NCBI GenBank assembly: GCA_947629115.1 | Contig: CANRCL010000015.1 | Coordinates: 1 to 16,656, forward strand | DNA from: an uncultured Bacilli bacterium | GTDB lineage: Bacteria > Bacillota_I > Bacilli_A > RF39 > UBA660 | DNA length: 16,656 nt | Direction of reading: 5' to 3' | Shown: in pieces, positions 7,475 to 12,529 of the stretch | How the letters are laid out: each line of letters opens with the position of its first letter | Position numbering within the stretch: the stretch's first letter is position 1 | The notes under the pieces: model-generated | The model's input: the letters and a program-made list of their open reading frames with translations, nothing else | Database searches by the model: none | Told to the model about the DNA's origin: nothing | Position numbers and translations under genes: made by a program

Positions 7475-8327
7475 TATTTATTCCGTCCATTTCTATTACC
7501 ATTTTGTCTAAAAATAAATCTAAATTAATATTATAATTAAGTTCATTTAATAATTTAATTATCAACTTTATTTTAGCATAAATATTATTATTGGTTAAGT
7601 GTTTTAAGAAATCTAAACAATTATCTTTCTTTTTTAATATTCGATTTTCTATTTCTGTTTGGTAAATATTTAAAATAATTTTTAAGTATATTGTTATATC
7701 ATTTTTTTCAGTTTCACAAAAAAAGTCTTTATTGTATAGAATTAATTTAGATTTTTCTAATTCCAGTTTTTTCAAGTAATTTAAGGAATTAGTATAATAA
7801 TTATCATAAGTTTCTTTATCTATTCCATATTTTTCATAACTCATATCATCAAAATAGGCATCAATTAATTGACAGCGACTTTGAATAGTTAACATCATAT
7901 TATCTTTTTCAGATGTTATAAAAAATCCAATAATATCGCCTTCTGGTTCTTCTAAAAACTTTAACATGGTATTAGCCGATTCTTTATTCATTTTTTCGGC
8001 ATTTAAAATTATATAGATTGATTCATTGGTATATTGATTTGATTTTGAAAAAGAATTTTTTAATTCAATAATTTGTTCTTTTTTAATAAAATTACCATCA
8101 GGAGTTATGATTTTTAAACTAGGCAAATTATTTATATCAACTAAATGGCATAAAGAACATTTATTACAATTTGGCTTATAGTCTGAATCACAAAAAATAT
8201 TCTTTATAACATTTAAAAGAACTTCTAAACACTTTGTAATATTATTAGTTGAAATAAGATAGGCATGGGCTATTTTCTTTTCATTATAATATTCGACTAA
8301 TTTTTCTATGTTTTTACTGCCTGTCAT
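7461..8327 (-). CDS. holB: DNA polymerase III delta' subunit
   Basis: A 288-residue clamp-loader subunit that assembles with DnaX and HolA to load the DnaN sliding clamp. Visible features are the HAYLI strand (21-25), a zinc module Cys46-X7-Cys54-X2-Cys57-X2-Cys60, NAEKMNKESANTMLKFLEEP (109-128), and the SRC motif (Ser150-Arg151-Cys152) that supplies the trans arginine finger to DnaX. The P-loop that normally follows HAYL is gone (HAYLISTNNITKC), so it should not bind ATP, a usual state for delta' proteins in many lineages. The C-terminal third is poorly conserved. The TAG of bofA merges into the AGGAGG of this gene, which sits unusually close (3 bases) to ATG 8325-8327. There is no better start downstream. 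Confidence 0.93.
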   Translation of the reverse strand: MTGSKNIEKLVEYYNEKKIAHAYLISTNNITKCLEVLLNVIKNIFCDSDYKPNCNKCSLCHLVDINNLPSLKIITPDGNFIKKEQIIELKNSFSKSNQYTNESIYIILNAEKMNKESANTMLKFLEEPEGDIIGFFITSEKDNMMLTIQSRCQLIDAYFDDMSYEKYGIDKETYDNYYTNSLNYLKKLELEKSKLILYNKDFFCETEKNDITIYLKIILNIYQTEIENRILKKKDNCLDFLKHLTNNNIYAKIKLIIKLLNELNYNINLDLFLDKMVIEMDGINNESI

Positions 8328-8334
8328 AAACCTC

Positions 8335-8523
8335 CTAATTGATTATATAAAAAATGGCAAATAAGGATAACAAACCAGGTACACCTAAAAAACTTGTTGT
8401 AGCAATTGTAATAATATTCATCGGTAAAAAAACTCCCGTTTTACCAAGAATAGCGTTAATTCCATATATTAAGCCAAAAGCAAAAACAACTTTTTTTAAT
8501 AATGTACCCAGTTTAGTTTTCAT
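8335..8523 (-). CDS. bofA: BofA-family pro-sigma-K processing inhibitor
   Basis: A 62-residue, mostly hydrophobic protein with two predicted membrane stretches, about 8-27 and 40-61. The second half follows the BofA pattern: PMNIITIATTSFLGVPGLL (Pro-x-Asn, Thr, Leu-Gly-x-Pro-Gly). In B. subtilis BofA (87 residues) sits in the outer forespore membrane with SpoIVFA and blocks the SpoIVFB protease until pro-sigma-K should be cleaved. The present protein is shorter at the N terminus. It occupies the usual place after recR. A GGTGA stretch lies just ahead of the ATG, and a -10-like TATAAT at 8538-8543 lies in the 45-base gap after recR, without a good -35. Together with spoVT it argues for a sporulation background, but BofA homologues also survive in non-sporulating relatives. 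Confidence 0.85.
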   Translation of the reverse strand: MKTKLGTLLKKVVFAFGLIYGINAILGKTGVFLPMNIITIATTSFLGVPGLLSLFAIFYIIN

Positions 8524-8568
8524 TTAATCACCAGTAAATTATATTTTTTTGAAATGCTAATTATTCAT

Positions 8569-9171
8569 TTATTCTGATATTTTCTTACGGTCTTCCAAGG
8601 CTTTATCTAGCGTAATTATATCAAGATAATCAATCTCTGCTCCCATTGGAATTCCATATGACAAACGAGATATAGTCACATTTTTATTTTCAAATATCTT
8701 TTTTATGTATAAAGTAGTAGTTTCTCCCTCAATAGATGATTTTAAAGCCAATATTAATTCGGGATTTTCTAAACTTTCAACTCTTTTGACAAGAGAAGAT
8801 AAATTGATATCTTCGGGACCAATATCATCCATTGGACTAATTAATCCATTTAAAACGTGATAAACTCCTTTGTAATTACCAACTTTTTCAAATGAAAAGA
8901 CACTTTTATAATCTTCAATAACACATATTAAATTTTTATTTCGATTTGGATTACTACAAATATCACATATATCATTTTCTGATAAATGCCCGCATATAGA
9001 GCAATTCTTCAAACCTTGTTTAGCATTTATAATGTCATTAGAAAAATTATCAACATCTTTTTCATTCATTTCTATGGTTGCTAAAGCCATTCTTTCGGCA
9101 GATTTTTCGCCAACTCCTGGCAATTTTTTATAAAAATTTATTAATTTTTGTAATAACTCTGGATATATCAT
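8569..9171 (-). CDS. recR: Recombination mediator RecR
   Basis: A 200-residue protein that acts with RecO (and RecF) to load RecA on single-stranded DNA at gaps. The domains in order are: helix-hairpin-helix KLPGVGEKSAERMA (16-29), a four-Cys zinc finger (Cys57, Cys60, Cys69, Cys72), a Toprim domain from about 81 (LICVIEDYKSVFSFEK; IEGETTTLYI; SRLSYGIPMGAEIDYLD), and the C-terminal TLDKALEDRK. Length and motif order are those of the family. Only one base separates the ybaB stop from the ATG (9169-9171), and no strong Shine-Dalgarno precedes it, so translation probably depends on ribosomes finishing ybaB. The order dnaX-ybaB-recR is the widely conserved operon. Confidence 0.97.
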   Translation of the reverse strand: MIYPELLQKLINFYKKLPGVGEKSAERMALATIEMNEKDVDNFSNDIINAKQGLKNCSICGHLSENDICDICSNPNRNKNLICVIEDYKSVFSFEKVGNYKGVYHVLNGLISPMDDIGPEDINLSSLVKRVESLENPELILALKSSIEGETTTLYIKKIFENKNVTISRLSYGIPMGAEIDYLDIITLDKALEDRKKISE

Positions 9172-9172
9172 A

Positions 9173-9472
9173 TTACATCAACCCATCTAATGCTCCGGCA
9201 TATTGTCCTAATTTTTGTTCCATTGCTTTATTAATTTGAATAAAAGCATCTTTTGTTGCTATTTGAATCATATCTTCCAATATTTCTTTATCATCATCCA
9301 TTATTGGACCCTCTTTTATTATATTAACATTTTTGATTAATTTAGCACCGGTAAATGTTATTTCTACCCATTCTGATTTTCCAGTAAATTCCATTTTTTC
9401 TAACTCTTCTTTTTTTTGAGTAATTTCTCTTTGAATTTTTTGGGCTTGAGCCATTAAGTTTTGCATATTCAT
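9173..9472 (-). CDS. ybaB: YbaB/EbfC-family nucleoid-associated protein
   Basis: A 99-residue protein of the YbaB/EbfC family (B. subtilis YaaK), small dimeric DNA-binding proteins associated with the nucleoid and with recombination and repair genes. The N-terminal helix is rich in charge and glutamine (MAQAQKIQREITQKKEELEK), and the core has EFTGKSEWVEITFTGAKLIKNV-like strands and a helical end (LEDMIQIATKDAFIQINKAM). It sits between dnaX and recR as nearly always. Its ribosome-binding site is a full-strength AGGAGGTGA (9477-9485) that begins right after the dnaX stop, the best in the window, in keeping with a protein made in larger amounts than DnaX. The start at 9472 gives the usual MNMQNLM opening; a second Met two residues later is an alternative. 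Confidence 0.95.
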   Translation of the reverse strand: MNMQNLMAQAQKIQREITQKKEELEKMEFTGKSEWVEITFTGAKLIKNVNIIKEGPIMDDDKEILEDMIQIATKDAFIQINKAMEQKLGQYAGALDGLM

Positions 9473-9476
9473 ATAA

Positions 9477-9485
9477 TCACCTCCT
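9477..9485 (-). promoter_or_regulatory. Strong Shine-Dalgarno of ybaB
   Basis: AGGAGGTGA is fully complementary to the 3' end of 16S rRNA. It falls in the 14-base gap between the dnaX stop and the ybaB ATG and fixes the start of ybaB. It is stronger than the sites of the neighbouring genes. Confidence 0.8.
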
Positions 9486-9486
9486 C

Positions 9487-11055
9487 TTAAATAATTTCCA
9501 CTTTATCTAAATTAAATACATCATTTAATAAAGTCTTATCAAATTCTTTTTCTTTCTCTTCTATATAGCGATATTCGTATTTATCTTTTAAATTTTTAAC
9601 ATATTTTTCTTTTTCATCTTGCCATCTTTTAGGACTAATAAATATTAATTTATATTTTTTATTAATTTCTTTTTCGATGGTTTTTTCTATGTTTGGAAGC
9701 ATTTTATTTGCTTTATCAACACTATGTTCATTTTGAATTGTTAAAATCAAATGGTCTGTTGAAGCCGCTACGACCATACTATCAGTGAGAATTGCTTTAA
9801 CTTCCCCAGGTATATTAACTGAATTATTTAAATCTATTAATTCTTTTTTAGCAGTTGCTAAACAACTTTTTTGAGCCCCAACAAAGCAATTATTAATTCT
9901 AATATCTATAATATCTTGGTTAAATTCTGCGATTTCAGTATTATTAGTTGGTTCAACTACTTCTTCATTATCTGTCGCTTCAGGACTTGCCACAACATTA
10001 GTTGATTTATTAATAACCTCACTTATTTCGTTTGAATCTATATAATTTAATAAAATCATTTCTAAAATAGTAAAAGAATCAACATTAATATTAATTTTAG
10101 ATATACTATCTGACAATTCTAAAATTAAATCTTTATATTCTTGAAAATTTAAACGTGTATATTTATTGGTTAATTTTATTTTTTTGGCTCTTTTACTCGC
10201 AACATCTATTAGTTTTTTTACAAGAGTTTTATAATCCACTCCTCTTGTTCGATAGTCATTTATAATTTCAATACATTTTGTAGCATTGTTATTTTCTACT
10301 ATATCTAGTAATTCCTTAACATTTTTTAATGAAATACTTTTAATATTATTTTCTATAAATTCTAAAGTAATTTTGTCACCACTTTTTGATAATTGGTCTA
10401 ATAAACTTAAAGCATCTCGCATTCCACCCTCAGATAAATAGGCAATTTCTGTTAAAGCATCATCTTCAATATCGATATTTTCTAACTTACAAATCTCTGA
10501 AAGTCTTTTGACTATATCATCAATGGTTATCTTTTGAAAATCAAATCGTTGACATCTTGATAAAATAGTAATTGGAACACTCTCTATATTAGTTGTTGCC
10601 AAAATAAATATTGAATGAGCAGGTGGTCCTTCTAATGTTAATAGCAAGGCATTAAAAGCACTTGTAGTAAGCATATGAACTTCATCGATAATATAAACTT
10701 TATATTTACCATTTGTAGGTGTTAATTTTATATTATCAATTAAATTTCTTATCTCATCCACTCCATTATTTGAAGCAGCATCTATTTCAATAATATCTGG
10801 ATTTTCATGGAAATTTGTACAAAATTCACATTTTTCACAAGGTGAACCATCTACGGGATTTGAACAATTAATTGCTTTCGAAAAAACCTTGGCCGTAGTG
10901 GTTTTTCCTGTACCTCTTGGGCCAGAAAATATATAAGCGTGTGAAATATTATTATTTATTATAGAATTTTTTAATGTTTTAATAATATAATCTTGACCAA
11001 TGATATTTTCAAAATTGTTTGGACGATACTTTCGATACAATACTTTATATTTCAT
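9487..11055 (-). CDS. dnaX: DNA polymerase III tau subunit (clamp-loader ATPase)
   Basis: The 522-residue clamp-loader motor that joins HolA, HolB and the DnaN clamp. Start LYRKYRPNNFENIIGQ; Walker A GPRGTGKT (45-52); zinc site Cys64, Cys73, Cys76, Cys79; Walker B IDEVHML (123-129); ALLLTLEGPP where most relatives have ALLKTLEEPP; sensor ATTNIESVP; and SRCQRFDF (166-173). Domain III ends near residue 350. Then comes a weakly conserved Glu/Asn-rich linker, and a C-terminal tau domain ending in a Firmicutes-type KYKLIFISPKRWQDEK segment. I see no clear programmed frameshift site that would make a gamma form. The ATG at 11053-11055 follows AAAGGA at ten bases. A TGATATAAT extended -10 lies just upstream, so there may be an internal promoter between tadA and dnaX. 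Confidence 0.97.
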   Translation of the reverse strand: MKYKVLYRKYRPNNFENIIGQDYIIKTLKNSIINNNISHAYIFSGPRGTGKTTTAKVFSKAINCSNPVDGSPCEKCEFCTNFHENPDIIEIDAASNNGVDEIRNLIDNIKLTPTNGKYKVYIIDEVHMLTTSAFNALLLTLEGPPAHSIFILATTNIESVPITILSRCQRFDFQKITIDDIVKRLSEICKLENIDIEDDALTEIAYLSEGGMRDALSLLDQLSKSGDKITLEFIENNIKSISLKNVKELLDIVENNNATKCIEIINDYRTRGVDYKTLVKKLIDVASKRAKKIKLTNKYTRLNFQEYKDLILELSDSISKININVDSFTILEMILLNYIDSNEISEVINKSTNVVASPEATDNEEVVEPTNNTEIAEFNQDIIDIRINNCFVGAQKSCLATAKKELIDLNNSVNIPGEVKAILTDSMVVAASTDHLILTIQNEHSVDKANKMLPNIEKTIEKEINKKYKLIFISPKRWQDEKEKYVKNLKDKYEYRYIEEKEKEFDKTLLNDVFNLDKVEII

Positions 11056-11079
11056 ACGCTGATTTTCCTTTCATTTTTA

Positions 11080-11088
11080 ATTATATCA
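11080..11088 (-). promoter_or_regulatory. Possible extended -10 promoter ahead of dnaX
   Basis: TGATATAAT on the minus strand is a perfect extended -10 (TG-N-TATAAT). It lies in the 57-base gap between tadA and dnaX, about 25 bases before the dnaX start codon. No good -35 is present at the matching distance, as is common for extended -10 promoters. Confidence 0.4.
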
Positions 11089-11112
11089 CGCACTAAGTCC
11101 TTTTCGCCATTT

Positions 11113-11523
11113 TTATCTCATTTTTTTAAAAAATTTTTCGATTATTTTTTCGTAGTTATCTAATATATTATTACATACATTTGTTTGTGTGATTTTATCA
11201 TCAACATATTTTTGATTATCTTGGTCTAATAAATAATAAACTTTATTAATTCTCGATTCATCAATTATTGTTTTGCACATATTACAAGGTTTTAATGTGA
11301 CATACATAATGCATTCATTTAAACGCCAGTCTTTTATTTTTTTTTCGGCTTTCAATATAGCATTTATTTCTGCATGGCCTAAAACATTAGATTTGTATTG
11401 GCGATTATTATGAGCCTTGGCAATAATTTTATGATTTTTTACTATGACTGCTCCAACAGGTATTTCATTTTTTTTATATGCTTTTAAGGCTTCTTCATAA
11501 GCAACTTCCATATATTTGTCCAT
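11113..11523 (-). CDS. tadA: tRNA adenosine-34 deaminase TadA
   Basis: A zinc deaminase of 136 residues that converts A34 of tRNA-Arg(ACG) to inosine, needed to read CGN codons. Zinc and proton-shuttle residues are present: His50-Ala-Glu52 (HAE) and Pro-Cys80-x-x-Cys83. The N-terminal AYEEALKAYKKNEIPVGAVIV and the FFKKMR end are also typical. It is shorter than most TadA proteins and divergent around the second motif: LKPCNMCKTII in place of the usual EPC-MC-GAI. The frame is open up to 11568, but that extension is the antisense-free reading of the SRP RNA 3' end. The true start is ATG 11521-11523, seven bases after GGAGG (11531-11535). The product then begins MDKYMEVAYEEAL, as in homologues. 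Confidence 0.92.
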   Translation of the reverse strand: MDKYMEVAYEEALKAYKKNEIPVGAVIVKNHKIIAKAHNNRQYKSNVLGHAEINAILKAEKKIKDWRLNECIMYVTLKPCNMCKTIIDESRINKVYYLLDQDNQKYVDDKITQTNVCNNILDNYEKIIEKFFKKMR

Positions 11524-11537
11524 TTTAAAACCTCCAC

Positions 11538-11615
11538 AAAAAAAGCACACACAAACATTGACTGACATGGCTGCTGTCTTCCAACTCTGACCAGATTACA
11601 GTATATTTGTTGTGC
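11538..11615 (-). ncRNA. ffs: Small signal recognition particle RNA (4.5S type)
   Basis: The minus strand carries the SRP RNA domain IV signature. CTGGTCAGAGTT, a GGAA tetraloop and GACAGCAGCCATGTCAG together give the asymmetric loop (GGTCAG opposite AGCAGCC) that binds Ffh. The ends pair: GCACA-ACAAATAT at the 5' side with ATGTTTGTGTGTGC at the 3' side. The closing stem runs straight into U7 (11538-11544), so the terminal stem also serves as the intrinsic terminator. At about 78 nucleotides it is a minimal SRP RNA without an Alu domain, similar in size to Mollicutes forms. In B. subtilis the RNA gene lies between tadA and dnaX; here it precedes tadA by 14 bases. Ends are set by pairing and could be off by a few bases. 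Confidence 0.93.
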
Positions 11616-11621
11616 AAACTA

Positions 11622-11651
11622 ATAATACCATAATCTATATTTCTTTTACAA
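11622..11651 (-). promoter_or_regulatory. Promoter of the SRP RNA (and probably the tadA-dnaX operon)
   Basis: TTGTAA (11646-11651) and TATTAT (11622-11627) on the minus strand are separated by 18 bases. The -10 ends six bases before the inferred 5' G of the SRP RNA. This is the only good promoter upstream of tadA, so tadA and perhaps the whole run to mfd would depend on read-through of the SRP RNA terminator plus internal promoters. Confidence 0.6.
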
Positions 11652-11665
11652 GTTTTTATATTAAT

Positions 11666-11679
11666 ATTTCCTGGAAAAT
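11666..11679. promoter_or_regulatory. Degenerate Noc-site-like sequence
   Basis: ATTTCCTGGAAAAT differs at two positions from the 14-base core ATTTCCCGGGAAAT found intact at two places near gyrA. It could be a weak site or a chance match. Confidence 0.2.
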
Positions 11680-11771
11680 AATTTTATGATTTTATATCAT
11701 ATTAAAGTATGAATTTATATTGCAATTCATTTATTTTTTAATATTATTTATATTTATTAAAAATCAACTTA

Positions 11772-11787
11772 TGTTTCACGTGAAACA
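11772..11787. promoter_or_regulatory. parS: parS site 1 (ParB/Spo0J binding)
   Basis: TGTTTCACGTGAAACA, an exact 16-base match to the bacterial chromosomal parS consensus. ParB (Spo0J) loads here as a CTP-dependent clamp, spreads, and recruits Soj/ParA and SMC near the origin. parS sites are strongly biased to the origin region, which fits the neighbouring genes. Confidence 0.95.
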
Positions 11788-11903
11788 ATTAAATGGTTCT
11801 TAGATTATTATCTACAATTTAATAAATTAAACAAATAAGTATAAATTTTAAATTTGTATAATACCTTATTGTTAACGAATTTATACTAATATATTTATAA
11901 TTA

Positions 11904-11919
11904 TGTTTCACGTGAAACA
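11904..11919. promoter_or_regulatory. parS: parS site 2 (ParB/Spo0J binding)
   Basis: A second exact TGTTTCACGTGAAACA, within an 18-base perfect palindrome (11903-11920). Its centre is 132 bases from site 1. Confidence 0.95.
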
Positions 11920-12012
11920 TAGTAATGCACTAATTTCTTAATTATTGAACTAAAATAAATTAATTTATATTAAAAATTACATAAATTTAACTTTTACTGA
12001 TGGCTGTATCAA

Positions 12013-12028
12013 TGTTTCACGTGAAACA
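12013..12028. promoter_or_regulatory. parS: parS site 3 (ParB/Spo0J binding)
   Basis: A third exact copy, extended to a 20-base perfect palindrome, AATGTTTCACGTGAAACATT (12011-12030). Its centre is 109 bases from site 2. Confidence 0.95.
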
Positions 12029-12261
12029 TTATAAAATGCTATAAATTAAAAAATGACTACATTTAAAATAAAATAAATATAAAATATTTAATAATAATGG
12101 CGACTACTAAAATTTTTGAAATTATAAAATCTATATAAAAACACTTTAAAAGTATTTTGAAAAAAATTATTAACTTTAGAAATAAATACTTTGGCTAAAT
12201 AAATCTAAAATTAAAATAACTAAATCTAGTTTCATATTAAGAATACCATACATTAATTCGC

Positions 12262-12407
12262 TATACAAGGACAAAAAGCAAATTTATACAGGACAAAAAA
12301 TAATTATTTTCTATAAAATAATTTTAAAATAAAAATATAAAATTTTATTGTAAAAATTTAAAAAATACATTGTATCATACACTATTGAATAGTACAAGGA
12401 CATAATA
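12262..12407. repeat. Three short direct repeats, TACAAGGACA type
   Basis: TATACAAGGACAAAAA (12262-12277), TATACAGGACAAAAAA (12285-12300, one base shorter inside) and TACAAGGACATAATAA (12392-12407) lie in the same orientation between the parS and Noc-type sites. GGAC is rare in this otherwise A/T sequence, so three copies in about 145 bases stand out. I do not know a protein for this motif. Confidence 0.5.
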
Positions 12408-12438
12408 ATAACTTTACACAAATTTTATCAAAAGAAAT

Positions 12439-12470
12439 TTTAAAAATATTTCCCGGGAAATATTTTTAAA
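12439..12470. promoter_or_regulatory. Noc-binding-type site inside a 32-base perfect palindrome (distal copy)
   Basis: The core TATTTCCCGGGAAATA (12447-12462) matches exactly the site bound by the nucleoid-occlusion protein Noc in Bacillus. The palindrome extends a further eight bases on each side without a mismatch. As RNA it would form a stem of about 14 base pairs, but it has only a poor U tract downstream, so a terminator role is weaker than for the copy next to gyrA. Confidence 0.8.
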
Positions 12471-12482
12471 CAAAAATTAAAC

Positions 12483-12522
12483 AAAAAAAAGAGAAAATTA
12501 TTTCCCGGGAAATAATTTTCTC
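12483..12522 (-). terminator. Intrinsic terminator of gyrBA
   Basis: Seven bases after the gyrA stop codon, a 32-base perfect palindrome (12491-12522; arms GAGAAAATTATTTCCC and its complement) is followed on the minus strand by U8 (12483-12490). This is a textbook intrinsic terminator for leftward transcription from gyrA. Confidence 0.88.
12499..12514. promoter_or_regulatory. Noc-binding-type site within the gyrA terminator (proximal copy)
   Basis: A second exact TATTTCCCGGGAAATA, whose centre is 52 bases from the first. It is the heart of the gyrA terminator hairpin. Noc is a ParB relative that binds such sites, is scarce near the replication terminus, and keeps the division ring off the nucleoid. 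No noc gene is in this window, so the presence of the protein is inferred from the sites. Confidence 0.78.
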
Positions 12523-12529
12523 ACATTCA

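Larger units (their letters stand above)
11616..12529. other. Gene-free region between gyrA and the SRP RNA gene: segregation-site island
   Basis: About 0.9 kb with no coding frame that I can support on either strand and very little G+C outside the palindromes. From left to right it holds the SRP RNA promoter, a degenerate Noc-like site, three parS sites, three TACAAGGACA-like repeats, two exact Noc-type palindromes and the gyrA terminator. Only one near-match to a DnaA box is visible (TTATCTACA, 11808-11816), so I do not call it oriC. Confidence 0.7.

Noticed and set aside
10179..10185. A7 slippery run in dnaX as a tau/gamma frameshift site
   Set aside because: It falls near codon 290, inside domain III rather than at its end, does not form a canonical X-XXY-YYZ heptamer in frame, and has no clear stimulatory hairpin.
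11521..11568. Extended tadA start at 11568
   Set aside because: The added 15 residues are read from the 3' half of the SRP RNA and have no counterpart in TadA proteins; a good ribosome-binding site serves the ATG at 11521-11523.
11808..11816. DnaA box, and the island as oriC
   Set aside because: TTATCTACA has one mismatch to TTATCCACA and stands alone; an origin would be expected to have a cluster of boxes. dnaA and dnaN are not in the window.
12262..12407. Spo0A boxes on the minus strand (TTTTTGTCC)
   Set aside because: They share only TTGTC with the Spo0A box TTGTCGAA; the critical GAA is absent.
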